A stretch of DNA of 64,000 bases, from positions 10,271,969-10,335,968 of the forward strand of contig NC_090288.1 of the NCBI RefSeq assembly GCF_037392515.1. The letters are read 5' to 3'. The stretch is from Haliotis asinina (Eukaryota; Mollusca; Gastropoda; Lepetellida; Haliotidae). Within the stretch, counting starts at the first letter, position 1. Each line of letters begins with the position of its first letter. The notes below the pieces were generated by a model. That model saw only the letters and a program-made list of their open reading frames with translations, searched no databases and was not told the origin of the DNA. The translations under genes were made by a program, and so were the position numbers. Of the stretch, positions 1-12,527 are shown one piece after another.

Positions 1-36
1 GCTGAGTGCGGCGTAAAACTAAACTCACTCACTCAG
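1..36 (+). mobile_element. SINE-A 3' tail fragment
   Basis: This is the terminal part of the main SINE-like family in this window (called SINE-A here), recognised by the GAGTGCGGCGTAAAAC box followed by ACTC repeats. The rest of the element lies outside the window. Full copies run from an ACCCGTGAAGGTCCCGGGG head to this tail. Confidence 0.8.
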
Positions 37-40
37 TATT

Positions 41-117
41 ACCACAGGAATGGGCTTCACGTGCTTCTGTCCAAGTAGGGAATGGAACCCGGACACTTTA
101 ACCGCCCCTATTCCTAG
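41..117 (-). mobile_element. SINE-B (tRNA-derived) fragment
   Basis: The fragment contains the ATGGGCTTCAC and GGAACCCGGACAC...TTTAACC blocks seen in better copies of the tRNA-derived SINE family (SINE-B) at 4350-4479 and 40648-40780. Read on the minus strand these are the degenerate B box and anticodon-arm region. Confidence 0.6.
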
Positions 118-1442
118 CTTAAAGATCACATGCAACGTAAAACACAACTTTTCAGATTCTGATACCTTACGGTATGCACTTGCCGAAACAAATCATCAAA
201 AATGCCAATTCAACCTTTAAAGTTGAAAAATACGCGATCAAAAAAAAAGCACTAACGATTTACTAAATTTCCTCCAGTGCTGGAGGAAAAGTGGTTTCAA
301 CAGCTGTGCTGCGCTGCGCCCATAACGCACGTGTAGTGAATAGGTTCGCGGAGCTTGAAACAGTATGCCTGCCCGGAGTGTGTGGTCGTGAGTAGTAGTC
401 TAATCTTGTGTACGCAAACAAGTAAATAATGTACTCGTTATATAAAAAAACTTGTTGATTGTGGTAAGCAGCCTCTGTCACAGACAAAGCTCAATGTCTG
501 GTTTATTGACACCTATGTCTGCCTCCCTGTCTGCTAAAGACAATATGCAATACACAGCTTCTATCACTGACCACATGCAGTTTGATCTTAACACCTATCA
601 GGCTATATGCCATAATCACGTAAATGTACGACCAAAGCGGAAGTTAGCCGGAAGATATTTTTACAAGCTCTGCTCATGCGCACAACGATTCTTAAATTAA
701 TGTGAAACCAACGAATGTGTGGTTGACAAAATGCCCGTAAGAACAAGGTTGAACTGAACAGGATGATATATCAGCTAGTGGCAGTTATTCGTATTAATCA
801 GATGGATAAGTTTCTGTGTTATACAGCAATACATCAATCCGATACTGTCCCGTTTTTGACCGGACTCTATCACTATAGGGTAGGGTGAGAGTGGTTCAAG
901 AATATAGACTGTATTATTCTTTTTCAGTACAAGTAGTTACGCGTTAGGCAGTCTCTTTGATCTTACACCAACTCTGAACCATTTTCATGAACCATTAAAC
1001 AGTGATGCACCTCATATTTATGTGGAGTAAATACGTTCGTTCATGCTCCACTTTTTATTGCCTCATTAGCGTGTACATGTTGTGCTTGTCAATTTCTCTT
1101 TGTCATCACTGATATTCACACGCAACAAACACATTCTTCATGTTTTTCATGTGAATGTACCAACTGACCTGCGATGCATGTTCGGTGTATTTCTTTGCCT
1201 CTAAAACACCGATAATTATCTCAATAATATGCTCTCTGTCACGAAATGCAGACAGGCTAGTAACTGTCCCATAAAAAAACAAACAAAAAAATTAAAAGTG
1301 TGAACAGGTTTTATTGATTCCCGTGCAAATATGCCGATCGTATAATTTTTGCATAAAAATATGTCTTTGGAGACTGACATTGTATATTCATGAGTATATC
1401 AAGTCATTACACTACATATTATGCCAAGTACCAGATTATCCA
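118..1442. other. intergenic, no gene recognised
   Basis: AT-rich sequence with only short open frames lacking family motifs or convincing splice sites. No repeat family was recognised apart from short A and T runs. Confidence 0.5.
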
Positions 1443-1671
1443 CATTGTACACACATAGGGCTGTATCTCACCTAGGGATGACAAACTGTGTTCTAGAAAG
1501 CTAACCGCCATATACATTCTGTGCATTATCGGACTGAGTGAGTTAGTGAGTGAGTACATTGTACACACATAGGGCTGCATGTCATTTCTCACCCAGGGAT
1601 GACAAAGTGCATTTTGGAGGATAGCTAACCGCCACATACATTCTCTGCATTATCGGAGTTAGTGAGTGAGT
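1443..1671 (+). repeat. two-copy tandem duplication, ~115 bp
   Basis: Two adjacent copies share the blocks TTGTACACACATAGGGCTG, CAGGGATGACAAA, GCTAACCGCC and GCATTATCGGA, and each ends in a GAGTGAGT-type run. They occupy about 1443-1556 and 1557-1671. The copies differ by small indels, so the duplication is not very recent. Confidence 0.8.
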
Positions 1672-1674
1672 ACT

Positions 1675-2083
1675 TTTGGTTTGGTTTCCAGTCATACGTG
1701 AAAGAGTAACTGTTTGGGTGTACTGTGTATTTTTTTTTTTTTTTTGAGATAACAACAACGAAGACGTATTTATATAGACTAATGGGTAATCCATTAGGAG
1801 CGTGTAAATAAAATACAAGATATAACCTATCACCTACAACATCATTACATCGTATACCGGACTAGATTTCCGATCCGTATATTGACTATGTTGCATGGCG
1901 AATACAAGAAAAGACCGACAGATTGTGATGTATTTGAATCTGGCATCAGAGGCGATAGTGCGCACACGTCGCAGTTTCATAGGTCGGCTTTATGAACTGA
2001 GTTGAGGAGTGAGTGTTCAAGTGTATAATTTCTTTCGTCCGGCTGTTTAGTTCACCTGCATGCACTCAAAAACCACCTCTCGT
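1675..2083. other. intergenic, no gene recognised
   Basis: Contains a poly-T run at about 1730-1745 and no supported gene. Confidence 0.5.
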
Positions 2084-2296
2084 ACCTGTGAAGATATGGG
2101 ATAGAATTAATCTTAAGCAGCACATGCTTGTCGTAACAGGCGACTGAAGGGTTCGGGTGACCAGGCACTCTGACTTGGTTGACACATGTCATCATATGCT
2201 AATGCTGTCGGTCACTGGATTGTCTGGACCAGACCGCCGCCATATATCTCGGATATTGCTTAGTGTGGCGTAAAACTAAAATCACCCACTCACTCA
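2084..2296 (+). mobile_element. SINE-A copy, diverged
   Basis: Head (ACCTGTGAAG), middle blocks (CTTGTCGTAACAGGCGACT, TTGGTTGACACATGTCATC, GTCACTGGATTGTCTGG) and the GTGTGGCGTAAAAC/ACTC tail appear in the same order as in other copies. It carries small internal deletions. Confidence 0.85.
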
Positions 2297-3118
2297 TATC
2301 TCTTTTCTTGCTGGACCCTAATTTCCAAATTTTCATGGTTTAGAGATGTGGACTTGACACGATCAAATGACCAAATGAAATCATTAAGTTTTATTACTGC
2401 ACACCAAGAAACAATGAACGGTTAGTCCGAAGAATCTTGAAATATCCATTTGTATAGGCAGCACCAATCGTAGGATTAAGGTATCACTCAACTGTTGTGT
2501 GGACCTATAACACTATACATCAGTTTTCTCAAAAACAATTATTGAATTTATTATTCACTTGGGGGTTTTTTTAATTAAAAAATGGGTACACATATTAAGA
2601 TGTTGTTATAAGGTGAAAGTTTACAGTTAAGCATTTAGGATGTTGTTGGCTTAAGGCTTAACAATAACCCTTGACAAAGCATGGCTGTTCTTGGAAATCA
2701 GTCATAAGACAGCCGCTCACTGGTGTAAACGGCCATCACTAGCACATCCAGGATGCAATGCATGCTGGTATGTACAGAGCAGGTTATAATATCAAGATGC
2801 GCTAACGCAGTCGTTTCCTTTGTACCCCTGTGAACACCGACTGGTGTGTTGTCTCTGGCAAAACCACTTTAACCGTGGGATATGTACGTAACAAATATCC
2901 TTCCCGCCAGGTATATTATGTACCAAAATATAAAGAAAACGGAGTTAATTGCATTGGGAGGGTCTGTGTATTACCATGTCGAGTGAGCTTCAAGGGTAAC
3001 GTTAAATAATTTACTCCACGAAAACATATTAAATTTGTTACATGAAAGGAAAGAGGTGGAGATCAGGTACAGTATGTGTATCATATCGTGGAGTCATCCT
3101 GCACATGATATCCTTACG
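2297..3118. other. intergenic, no gene recognised
   Basis: No open frame with a recognisable domain and no clear repeat. Confidence 0.5.
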
Positions 3119-3121
3119 TTA

Positions 3122-3166
3122 TGAGCCTGCGTCCAACTGATCAGGGGTTCGAATCCCACCACGCCT
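3122..3166 (+). other. tRNA-like 3' half (SINE head or tRNA relic)
   Basis: Contains a good RNA polymerase III B-box-like sequence (GGTTCGAATCCC) followed by ACCACGCC. No matching A box or 5' acceptor strand was found upstream, so it is not a functional tRNA gene. It may be the remnant of another tRNA-derived SINE. Confidence 0.3.
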
Positions 3167-3169
3167 CTC

Positions 3170-4007
3170 GCAATCTTTACGCCAGATGCGAAGGCCGCCG
3201 GCATGGGGTGTGAACATGCTTATAATATAATTGGGCAAAGTATGTCTTAGTACCCTGCTATGTGGCCCAGAAGGAGCCTTCTGTTGACCGGGGCAAACAA
3301 ACAACATATACTACAAGTCTATAAAGTTTTAATCCAGGTAAAGGAGTTCATACGTGTAAGACTGTATACGGACCTATTCCAAAGAATTTGATAATTGTCA
3401 TTTCAATGACAGTCTATGGATATTTTGGGTTGCACAATGTATGGACCTTTGTGTTAAAACAACAAGCATGGCGAAGACTGTATTTGAAAGATCATGCAAG
3501 GACACCAGCATGTTGCTTAAATGGAATGTGCAAATGGTGGATATCCACTGTTTAGTTGAGCACTGTCTATAAATTTATTCATGTTTTATATCTTAATTTC
3601 AAGTTTTCATTTTGCAAATGTACAACGTTGCAAAATCGCACATGGACTCTTTCACGTAAAAGTGACTGGTGGTGAGGAACAAACAAAACACTTTCTGTTT
3701 GATTTGCAAAGCATCCGACTTCATCCAAGTGAAGACCTCTTCGGGCTTGGTGGTCTTCTCAAGTGCCTTGCCTTGAAAACACAAGCCTGTGTCTTACAGC
3801 ACACTACGCTAGGTTGACACTCACCAACAAAATCAACACTGACGTCGTGATTATGTCCTTTATCCTTTGCTCATTTCAGACAACTGTAAAATGTCTCGTT
3901 CTCACCATGAATCTTGACATGCTTCACACGACAATCGTCACAGAAATACATGTTTACAGAAGTGCACCATGACACTCTGTAATGAAGAATATCCACGTTA
4001 ACCAAAT
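3170..4007. other. intergenic, no gene recognised
   Basis: Open frames of 60-80 codons are present on both strands around 3580-3820, but they overlap in antisense and show no motif. No gene is called. Confidence 0.5.

Positions 4008-4041
<34 letters not shown>
4008..4041 (+). repeat. (ATC)n microsatellite
   Basis: About eleven ATC trinucleotides in a row, directly upstream of a SINE-B fragment. Confidence 0.95.
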
Positions 4042-4042
4042 G

Positions 4043-4130
4043 TATGTGAGGCCCATTTCTCGTGTCCCCCGCCGTGATATTGCTAAAATACTAACTAATA
4101 GCGGCCTAAAACCACACTCACCTACTCATC
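4043..4130 (+). mobile_element. SINE-B 3' fragment
   Basis: Carries the GTGTCCCCCGCCGTGATATTG block and a degraded GCGGCCTAAAAC/ACTC tail of the tRNA-derived SINE family. The tRNA-like head is absent. Confidence 0.7.
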
Positions 4131-4349
4131 AACACTTCAACCATCGTCTCTGACGTCATCATCATATAAAGTGAAACCATTTGATTCTTGGCTAATTGTT
4201 CACAGCAAAGTTTCAGCAAAGCGATGTCACACATGTCCCCCAAATATTTCTCTCCGTCAGCTATGTTCATACGTCATACTCACGTCATTAACACTAGAGA
4301 TACATGACGGCTGTGAGCGGCGGTTGCACTGTTGTAACATACGAAATGT

Positions 4350-4479
4350 AGGGTAGCCTAGTGGTTAGAACGTTCGCTTGTCACACCGAAGACCCGGGTT
4401 CGATTCCCACTTGTGTACACCCATATCAGGTGTCCCCGCCCTGATATTGCTAGAATATTGCTAGAAGCTCACTCACTCA
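4350..4479 (+). mobile_element. SINE-B with intact tRNA-like head
   Basis: This is the clearest copy of the tRNA-derived family. It has an A box (TAGCCTAGTGG, 4354-4364), a B box (GGTTCGATTCC, 4397-4407), then the GTGTCCCCGCCCTGATATTG body and a short ACTC tail. The two pol III boxes are spaced as in a tRNA gene. The body and tail share sequence with SINE-A, so the two families probably use the same retrotransposition machinery. Confidence 0.88.
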
Positions 4480-6058
4480 GCATATCACTCGGTATCAACT
4501 GAACGTCAATGCCTGGTATTCGTACATTAATCATTTGTAGCAGTACTTCACCGGGCATTCCCTCATTGTCACATACATTGTTCACCTCTGCCAACGACCT
4601 TTATCGCATCATGAGATGAGATTTACATGATATCTGACAAGAAAACAAACACATGTATTTGAATTATGTCGTTTCGTATTAGGTTTAGGCATCGCAACAG
4701 TGTCTGTGACGAAAATGAAAATAGTAGGAGAAAGAAAGTCAAACTGAACATTCACTTTAAAAATAATTTACAAACGTTATCAATAATTACTTTCTTGAAT
4801 CAATCCAAACTCGTAATAAATACATCAAGTACCAATTTTCTGTTTTGGTTTGCCCTGTAGTCCCTCGTAGTTTAGACCAGGAATAAAGTAAATGCTTCAC
4901 ATAAATACTTATAACAGTGTTGAATCAATGAAATGGTGCATGATAAAGTAATTAGGGGGTTTCACTATTGATAGGAATGTTAGTAAGAATGTAAATGCTG
5001 TAAATCGTATTCTCTCATTTTCGCACTGTCTATCATAGCGCCATAAAAAGGCTCTTCACTTCCTCGTTTTGATGAAATAAATTAAATTAAATATTTACGT
5101 TGTTATAATATATTATGTTGTTCCTTTTTACTTCTATGGCGTTGGGTACATATATGTTTTGTGTTTAAATGTGAATCCTTGTGCCTCATCGATACACCGG
5201 TACCTGCTTTCGGGTTGCTTTGGGGATCAATACAGGTGTCAGTTTCACTACATTCTGTGTGAGGTCCATATCGGTCACTATTCCTACAGAATTTAATGAA
5301 GTGAGCTACAGTTTCAAGTCGCTTCGACATTATATCAGTCATATATCGAATACAATGATGACTCTGCTGCCATTCAATTTCACCGAAGTGATTTACGTCC
5401 ATCTTTCGAGATGCTGTCAATTTGCTGGACGAGATTCTTCCTTGTCACAATTGTAATCAATGTTTCAAATTCACTTCCTGGTTCACAGGACCTGATATTG
5501 GGTCCAGTCACATAGTTCACAGAGTGCATACTGCAGTGGTTCAGTTAAGTTAATTGGATCCCCACTTTCATTAGTAATAACACGATTCTAAATTCGATGT
5601 TAAGGGCAAGGTCAAGGTTTGTTATTTTGGCTGATAACATAAAAGCAGAGAACTCTATACGTCTAAACAGCACTCGTAATTCAAAATTATTTAAGTGGAG
5701 TTTCCTGTCCATCAATCAGTTGATTGTCTGGTTTGTCTACACGTCGAGGTCTGCCGTGTGGTTTCCGGTATAAATATCTGCCTAATGTGTTACCGTGGTA
5801 CCGTTCAAGCTGACCAGTACAGAGCAGGGCACGAGGATCCTTTTGGTGAACACCTGGTGTCAGACCTGATTTCATTGATCCATATATAAATACGTTCACA
5901 GCTATTTCCATTTATACAAAGCGGAATTTGTTTCTGATAATCATCACTGTTTCTTGTTTGTAAATGACGTTCGATATTGTAAATAGTCGAGTTAGGATCG
6001 GACAGTCATTGTCTGACAATATGGTCTTCGATCTACGCAACTGGTACAAGTTGACTAG
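4480..6058. other. intergenic, no gene recognised
   Basis: The longest open frames (5103-5420 minus and 5181-5456 plus) overlap each other in antisense, have no recognisable domain and no codon bias that stands out. They are not called as genes. Confidence 0.45.
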
Positions 6059-6215
6059 GTGAGTGAGTGAGTTAGTGAGTGAGGTATTACTCACTTTTAG
6101 CAATAATCTAGCAATTCAACAATGGCGGACACCAGAAACAGGCTTCACATAGTGTCCCTGGTAGATCGAACAGGAGCCATCTGAGTAAACACTTAAACCA
6201 CTACCGCCCTAAAAC
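6059..6215 (-). mobile_element. SINE-B copy, diverged
   Basis: Begins with a GTGAGTGAGT run, followed by TTAGCAATAATCTAGCAAT, GGACACCAGAAACAGGCTTCAC and a degraded tRNA-like part, which is the minus-strand order of SINE-B. Confidence 0.7.
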
Positions 6216-8750
6216 TCCAAGGGGCTATATTTCTTCACAGCGTTTTTTGAGAATCACAACCAGTTGATATCGTATATAACTGTTTGGGAGTTATTGCTTC
6301 TTATTTTGTTTAAGTATAATGTCATTCACAACTGCAACACCTTTGACGAATGGATTAAATCATAATTTTCCGCTTAATTGTTCAGTAGCTCTTTTCCGAA
6401 AAGCTATATTTGGAGTACTTTATGAAGAAGGGTTATTTGTTCCAGATCTCCGGTTCACGGAACATCGGACAGAAGTCATAGATATTCAAGTGAGTTTGTT
6501 CAAAATTGCCTCTGTTCACCCATTAGAAAATGGGTACCCGGTGACATAATGTCATGTGATTATAACCTTCTAGCGCCTAACAAGCAGCTTGGGTTATCCG
6601 GGGTAATGATCGATGATGATCAGAGTGTTAGCTCTTTGAGTATGCTTTCATGGAGATTAGCGCATTATAAGACTTCACATTATTATATACATGTCATGTC
6701 ATCACAAGCACATGCACTATGACATCTACAGATAAAACCCGTCATACCCCAACCGTTTAACTGCAATTGAGTAATACAGGACTTTTATGCAGTCTGTTTA
6801 GTTCAGCTCAACCTGAGCTGAAGGGCAGGATAAGCCCCGAAACCTCGTAAAAAAACTCAAGAAGTTGCAATCCATAAAATTTGACCTGTATTACCACGTC
6901 AACTTCTAAATGCCTTTGAAGAATCACATGTATTTGAGTTACCATTATACCACTTTTTACTCCAGCTTCAAGAGTCTATCTCGCCACAATGTCACACCCC
7001 TGACGACACTTGCCATTACATTAAGTTCTGTGTCCATGTGGCCATGTGGCTGAGTTCGAAACTCAGATTCGTTCTGACTTTCCAACACCATTCTCACTCA
7101 TTCTTTTCACTAAAGTCTACAGCATGCGTTACTACGGTTTGTTCTCCTATAATAAACAGACCGATATAGTTGATACAGGGGTCTACCCAGTGTGCAGATT
7201 GTCGTTGGTCTGAAGTGAATGAATGAGTGCCACACCTGGCAATCCTACCAGCAAGTGGTTCCCTCATCGTCAAAAAAATCAATGATTATCGTTTGTTAAA
7301 ACATTTTTGATTCCGATGTCCAACGTTATGACACAAATCATCAGTTGGTTTGTCGATTTCATGTATCTTGTGCACTTAGTGAGCAATCACCGATCTCAAA
7401 CGAAATCATGCGGACTGTAGCGTCGCTTATATTTTATGTACGCTTCATAGACCGAAACGGTGATCTTGACATCAGCTTTAGTTATGTGATCATGTCAGTA
7501 AAGTGATGTAAGTGAAAGTTTACTAACTGCATGAAATCGACCAGTAAGCAGAGAAGAGCAATTTAGACAAAACACTGTATTTCCAAAACAGATACGACAG
7601 CTTTGTTAAACAACACTGAAGCAAACAAATCCTTTGTTCTCCGTATAAAAAGTTTATTTTACACTATTTTACTACATTGTAAACCACGCATGTCATCAAT
7701 TGTTGGTTAAAGTTTACACATATATGTCAATGTAACAACACGTCAAAGAACAGAATAACTAGTGTCAAGTATCCGCCGAATCAAACTCACCCTATTTAAA
7801 GCCTTATTAGTGGTTAAATGCATCGATTAGTAAGAATCAGTTTTAAAACCAACGTTTAACGACTCACAAGTTCTGCTCTTCAGGCAGAACCCGTCCACAG
7901 TGTAACTGGATGTCTTTGCGTTTTGCATAGAGACAAACAGAAGCAAAAACAAAATACAAAACAACAAACACGCCTTCACAGACACAGACACACACACGCA
8001 CGCACACGCCCGCACGCACACGCACACACGCGCGCGTGCGCACGGACAGATGACCATAAGATTTTCACTTGTGTTTACTGCCTATGCATTGTTTAGTATA
8101 GCCCCAATTCTCTAGACACCAACATATATAAGTTCAAGGACAGCGAGCACTTCAGATCTATAACTCACGAGATGATATGTCTGTTTGTCAGTTTTCCCAG
8201 TTTCCCAACAAGTGTCACTGTCTGAGGGAAATTGACAAACAGTTCTTATCTGTGACAGACTATGGTTACAGCTGCAAAATAGCTTAAATACTCGCTCTAT
8301 GGTCGTCATCTTGTCACAACACGTAGAAATGATCACAAGTCGTGGAAATGATCACAACCCGTGGAAATGACTGTTCCCGCAGTTAACAGAAGTACAACCA
8401 GTCAGTCTCAGATTGTATGCCATTACTGTTATCAGGAAACTGTTACATCTCGATTTCTATTTTAATGCTCAGTTGTTCCAGGGGTCATCAAGTACGACAA
8501 TTACTTTTAAACAAAGAAACAAAAAACAACGTCAAACAATAGGCATTTGTATTGTCTAATTACATATCTTCACAAAACCAATGCAAATTACTGCAAAGGA
8601 ATTCCAATGGTGGGTCAAAAGATACGACGGCACTCCTAACGGTAATTATAGTCACATAACAGCATGATCATTAAGTGAGTGTTTAGCAATATACCATTAA
8701 TTCTAGAACTTTACTTAATTCATTGTACGCATGTGTGAAATTCAAACAGG
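6216..8750. other. intergenic, no gene recognised
   Basis: No supported coding region. The only notable feature is the CA/CG-rich tract at 7978-8043. Several 60-75 codon open frames lack motifs. Confidence 0.5.
7978..8043. repeat. CA / GCAC-rich microsatellite
   Basis: Interrupted CA repeats that pass into GCAC and CGCG units, an alternating purine-pyrimidine tract. Confidence 0.9.
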
Positions 8751-8795
8751 GCCTTCGACGTGTCGAGCGAACGCTTTGTCCGCTACCCAACGCCC
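8751..8795 (-). mobile_element. SINE-B head fragment
   Basis: Contains GAGCGAACGCTTTGTCCGCTA followed by CCCAACG, the minus-strand complement of the A-box and anticodon region of SINE-B. Confidence 0.5.
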
Positions 8796-8970
8796 ATACT
8801 TCCGAAAAAGACCTGGATTAGACATCCAGCATGAAAATTAGAATTTCTACAGACTGGTGGATTATATAATATAATCTATACACGCACAGAGATTCCCGAC
8901 TTGACCCTGCTACGATGTATTATCCCGGCTGATCTAGAAACGCACAGATTACTCCTGCCTCATAATCTGA

Positions 8971-9176
8971 ATATCAGGCTATTTGGCGGTGGCCTGTAAA
9001 TAATCCAGTGTGCTCTAGACAATCCAGTGATCAATAGCATGTGCATCAATCTACGCAATTAGGATACGATGACGTAACAGCCAAGACAGCGAGCCCGACC
9101 ACTTGATCACGTTAACCGTCTTTTACAACATGCGTGAGTTGGTGAAGATCAATTCTAACCCGGATCTGCACGGGTC
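8971..9176 (-). mobile_element. SINE-A copy, tail missing
   Basis: Blocks TGGCGGTGGCCTGTAAATAA, GACAATCCAGTGATCAA, GCCAAGACAGCGAGCC and the end CGGATCTGCACGGGTC occur in the order expected for a minus-strand SINE-A. Confidence 0.85.
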
Positions 9177-9370
9177 ACAAATATACACTAGCACACAAAG
9201 GTCTGCTTTTTACCGAAACTTAACAGAAACAATTTTGTACAACACTGGTAAAGTCATCAATAACCCGGGTACAAGCAATACCATGCTTGGGTCTAGAATG
9301 TTTAATGATATCCAGTTATATAGGGTATGGGACGCATCTGCAGTTACGTGCTCCGTCATGTCAACATCAT

Positions 9371-9508
9371 AGTGAGTGACTAGTTTTACGCCGCTGTTAG
9401 CAATATTTCAGCAATATCGCAGCGGGGGACACACGAAATGGGCTTCACACACTATACCCACGAGTGGAATCTGATGAGTGAACATTTCAACCATTAGACT
9501 ACACCACG
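9371..9508 (-). mobile_element. SINE-B copy
   Basis: AGTGAGTGAC tail, ACGCCGCTGTTAGCAATATT body, GGGGGACACACGAAATGGGC block and a degraded tRNA-like end (ACCATTAGACTAC). Orientation is minus. Confidence 0.8.
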
Positions 9509-10788
9509 GTCACTAATATCAAACTCACCCAGACTCGATTGTTTACGGGTATATACGTTGTCACATATGTGGAATATTGTGGTCGCTGTTGAGCAATTTT
9601 GTTGTTAGGTGCAGTAGATTAAGAACCTGATCGTTCCTGGACGTTTCACTGTGATGCCGCGTTATTTCCGTCTATCATAAAACTTACACAAAAATTTGAA
9701 AGCAAAGAAGAGCGACCATGTTTTTCATCAAATTCTTTTCAGTATATGATGAGGTGTTTTCGGTTCATGTAAGTAAAAATCGATGTCTTACATGTCATGT
9801 TTTTTTTGCACGCGAACAATAAACTAAAGACTACAGTGGAGACTTGTTTTCATCAATAGTTTAATGACAATATAAATACAGAAAAAATATATTTAAATGT
9901 TGTGAGGTCGATAAACATTCGAGGTAAACGACTATATTTGTTTGGGGAGTGGATAACTCCATAGTGATCATTAAACTCAGTCGTGTGTGTCCCTAAAGAA
10001 TGAACGATTTTAGGGAATATTTGTTTATATTTTTGGAGATACATTTGGTCGAAAGTATTTTTTAACATCACTCATCCATCCTGCAACGACTTTGGTCATG
10101 TGACCTTGAACAATCACAGAGCGGCGTTAGTGAGATCAGCTTAGTGTCGAGGAAAGAGGGTGAAGTCTTGAGGAGTAGCTGGGGCATTGTTGATAAGTAA
10201 ATGTTTGTTTATAATTGATCCTGGTTGATCGTAGGTAAGTAGTCACATGTTGTCCTGCATGGCGGTATCGAGCACGTTTCCTTCACAAGATCAATCAGAT
10301 CGTGGCTTATCGTGTGTGTTCTTTCTTCTGTCAAATCTGCTGGAGCGTTATCTCCAAGTGGCTGTATATTTTCTTCGGGGTGTATCTGTATAATTCAAGC
10401 TACTTTCGATTTTTCATCTTAAGACTATCTGAGAGGGTAGCAGGTAGCGTATACATGTACAAGCGAATTAACATCAAATCAGTTTTTAGTACATTAAAGA
10501 GGGTTGTATTTTAACATCTTTACCAAATGAAGGCATATTGGTATTTTGACACTTCACATGGTATCGAGGGAGACCACGTGTATACCCAGATTGATGCAAA
10601 GAATGTTTGTGAATCTTATGAATGAAATTTTGAACTGCACGAAATTTGTCAGAAGCATGACATATTTGAGAAAAATCTTCAGCGTGTTCACTTAACAAAG
10701 CCGTTCAGAAAGACCACATTTGTCCTTATTTTTGTGAAAGTATGAATAAGTATCTCCCAGCGTGAGGCAGCTTGTCGATTCTACGTCC
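9509..10788. other. intergenic, no gene recognised
   Basis: No convincing exon. A minus-strand open frame of about 70 codons at 9853-10071 has no recognised motif. Confidence 0.45.
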
Positions 10789-11043
10789 ATGGAACACCGT
10801 TACAAGGATGACGTCACGTTACTGACCATCCCTGTAGTGTCCGACCAGCAGGTGCGACCCCGAAGATCGATGGATTCGAACCAGGCACCTTCGACACAAA
10901 CTCCAGCCAACAACTCGGTGCAACGCCTGACAACAATGTGCCTACACGAACGTTTCTACGACGTCGACGGCCAGTTTCGGAGCAAGTGCATCCACGTCGA
11001 CATCTTCAGTGCAGCAGAGTTCACCATTCACAGCGTTGTCTAG
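10789..11043 (+). CDS. hypothetical small ORF (84 residues)
   Basis: An ATG in good context (GTCCATGG) opens an 84-codon frame in a patch that is clearly more GC-rich than its surroundings. The product begins MEHRYKDDVTLL and contains a Pro/Gln/Thr-rich middle and a Cys/His-containing end (TTMCLHERFYDVDGQF). It has no signal peptide, membrane segment or recognised domain. The frame is closed by TAG at 11041-11043. It could be a first coding exon, a small gene, or chance. No neighbour explains it, and function is unknown. Confidence 0.25.
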   Translation: MEHRYKDDVTLLTIPVVSDQQVRPRRSMDSNQAPSTQTPANNSVQRLTTMCLHERFYDVDGQFRSKCIHVDIFSAAEFTIHSVV

Positions 11044-12450
11044 TGTTTGTTTTAAAATCTAAACAGCAAATATTCTCTGATAGTTCTGGAAAGCATATTT
11101 GTGACCACGGGCACAGTAGTGACTGAGCCGTATTGCGAAGTGCTTCCATATCAAGTTACACATATGCTGGTTATGTCTAACAGATTTACATCAGCGAGTT
11201 CCCTTTATCGATGAGTCATGATTAATTCTAACCCGGGTTGACGGCATGACAGGTGTGAACGTTGCAGCAGCAGGTCATGTTCCGGAAGGGGACTCATTTT
11301 GACGGGAAGTTATGGAAGGGATAACAACTGCAGTAAACGGCCAGTTTACCTTTTGGTTTTGTTTTTACCACATATTACAGAGAAAAGAATGAACACAAGC
11401 GAAGAAAAGAAAGAACAGAAACACAAGACACTGATTTAAAACTTAAACATAACATTTAAAAATATCTTAGTGTCTGTCCCTAAAACAGTTTTCTGTCAAA
11501 CTAAAACCTGTTTTTTTAGATCCAAAGATCCCATCCAACGGATCTAACTAAAAATCCAACTAAACACATTTATGTGTATCCAGTAGAAACTATGAAACAC
11601 TTACATACTTGACTTTTTTATCCACGAAAAGTAGTTCGCGTAAACAATGTATGTTATGTATTAATTTTAAACGTAAACAGAACTTAGGTCGTAGTATGAA
11701 TTATATGGATATTTATGGATTTTAAGAATTGTTTTCTAAATACTTCCTACACGCTGTCGAAACATTCACAGGTGTTTTCAAATTAAAGTTCTTCATGGAG
11801 GCTTTCCTATGGACAGGCATGCTCGTTAAATCTCTTAGTTTCTTACTTACTTTGGCATTGAATCTTTCTTCAGTTTTGCTCCCACAGTTCTGTAGAAACT
11901 AAGAAACTAAAAGATTAGCCAAGTTTCTATAGCTTGCTGGGTTTTTCAAAGTGCACAAGACGTCGCTGTACCCCAAGTGTTTCCCTTGCTGGATTGGTCC
12001 TTACGCTTTGATGCCCGAAGAAATGACACATTTTACCTTTTCGTGATGGAGTGAGACATCACAGTGAAATACAGTTTCATATCGCCAGTAGACCGCACAC
12101 TGAAAACAGCATTACTTTATTGTCATGAAGATGCATCAGTGTTAGCAAGGGAAAATGGGAAATGTCTCTCCACTACAATGCCACTGACTGGAGCTGGGAT
12201 TACGATATTCATAAGAACACATTGATGATACTTGAGTAGTTGTTTGTTGCTTTGAAGATAACAATAAAATCACCTACAACTATTCATGTATGTATATAAA
12301 TGTAATTCGTCTGTCCATTTAACAAATCTGAAAAGGTCTGTATTCAATGTATATTATTCCATATGAAACTTATATACGGTATTTATATATTTAGTCTTCC
12401 ATATGAAAACGAACGCATCATTTCTAAAATGTACAAAAAGCAAGTGCAAG
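11044..12450. other. intergenic, no gene recognised
   Basis: AT-rich sequence. A 12-bp inverted repeat (CTTAGTTTCTTA near 11830, complement near 11895) could form a hairpin. Nothing else stands out. Confidence 0.5.
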
Positions 12451-12462
12451 ACTAAAGGGGCC

Positions 12463-12515
12463 GCCATATAGCTGGAATATTGCTGAGTGCCACGTAAAAC
12501 TAAACTCACTCACTC
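12463..12515 (+). mobile_element. 5'-truncated SINE-A with target-site duplication
   Basis: Only the last ~53 bp of SINE-A are present (GCCATATAGCTGGAATATTG through the ACTC tail). The insert is flanked by perfect 12-bp direct repeats ACTAAAGGGGCC (12451-12462 and 12516-12527). A 5' truncation plus a target-site duplication is the signature of LINE-driven retroposition. Confidence 0.92.
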
Positions 12516-12527
12516 ACTAAAGGGGCC

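Noticed and set aside
3122-3166. Candidate tRNA gene
   Set aside because: Only the 3' half with a B box is visible.
5103-5456. Overlapping 105- and 91-codon frames on opposite strands
   Set aside because: No motif, no splice support and no duplicate copy; cannot be told from chance.
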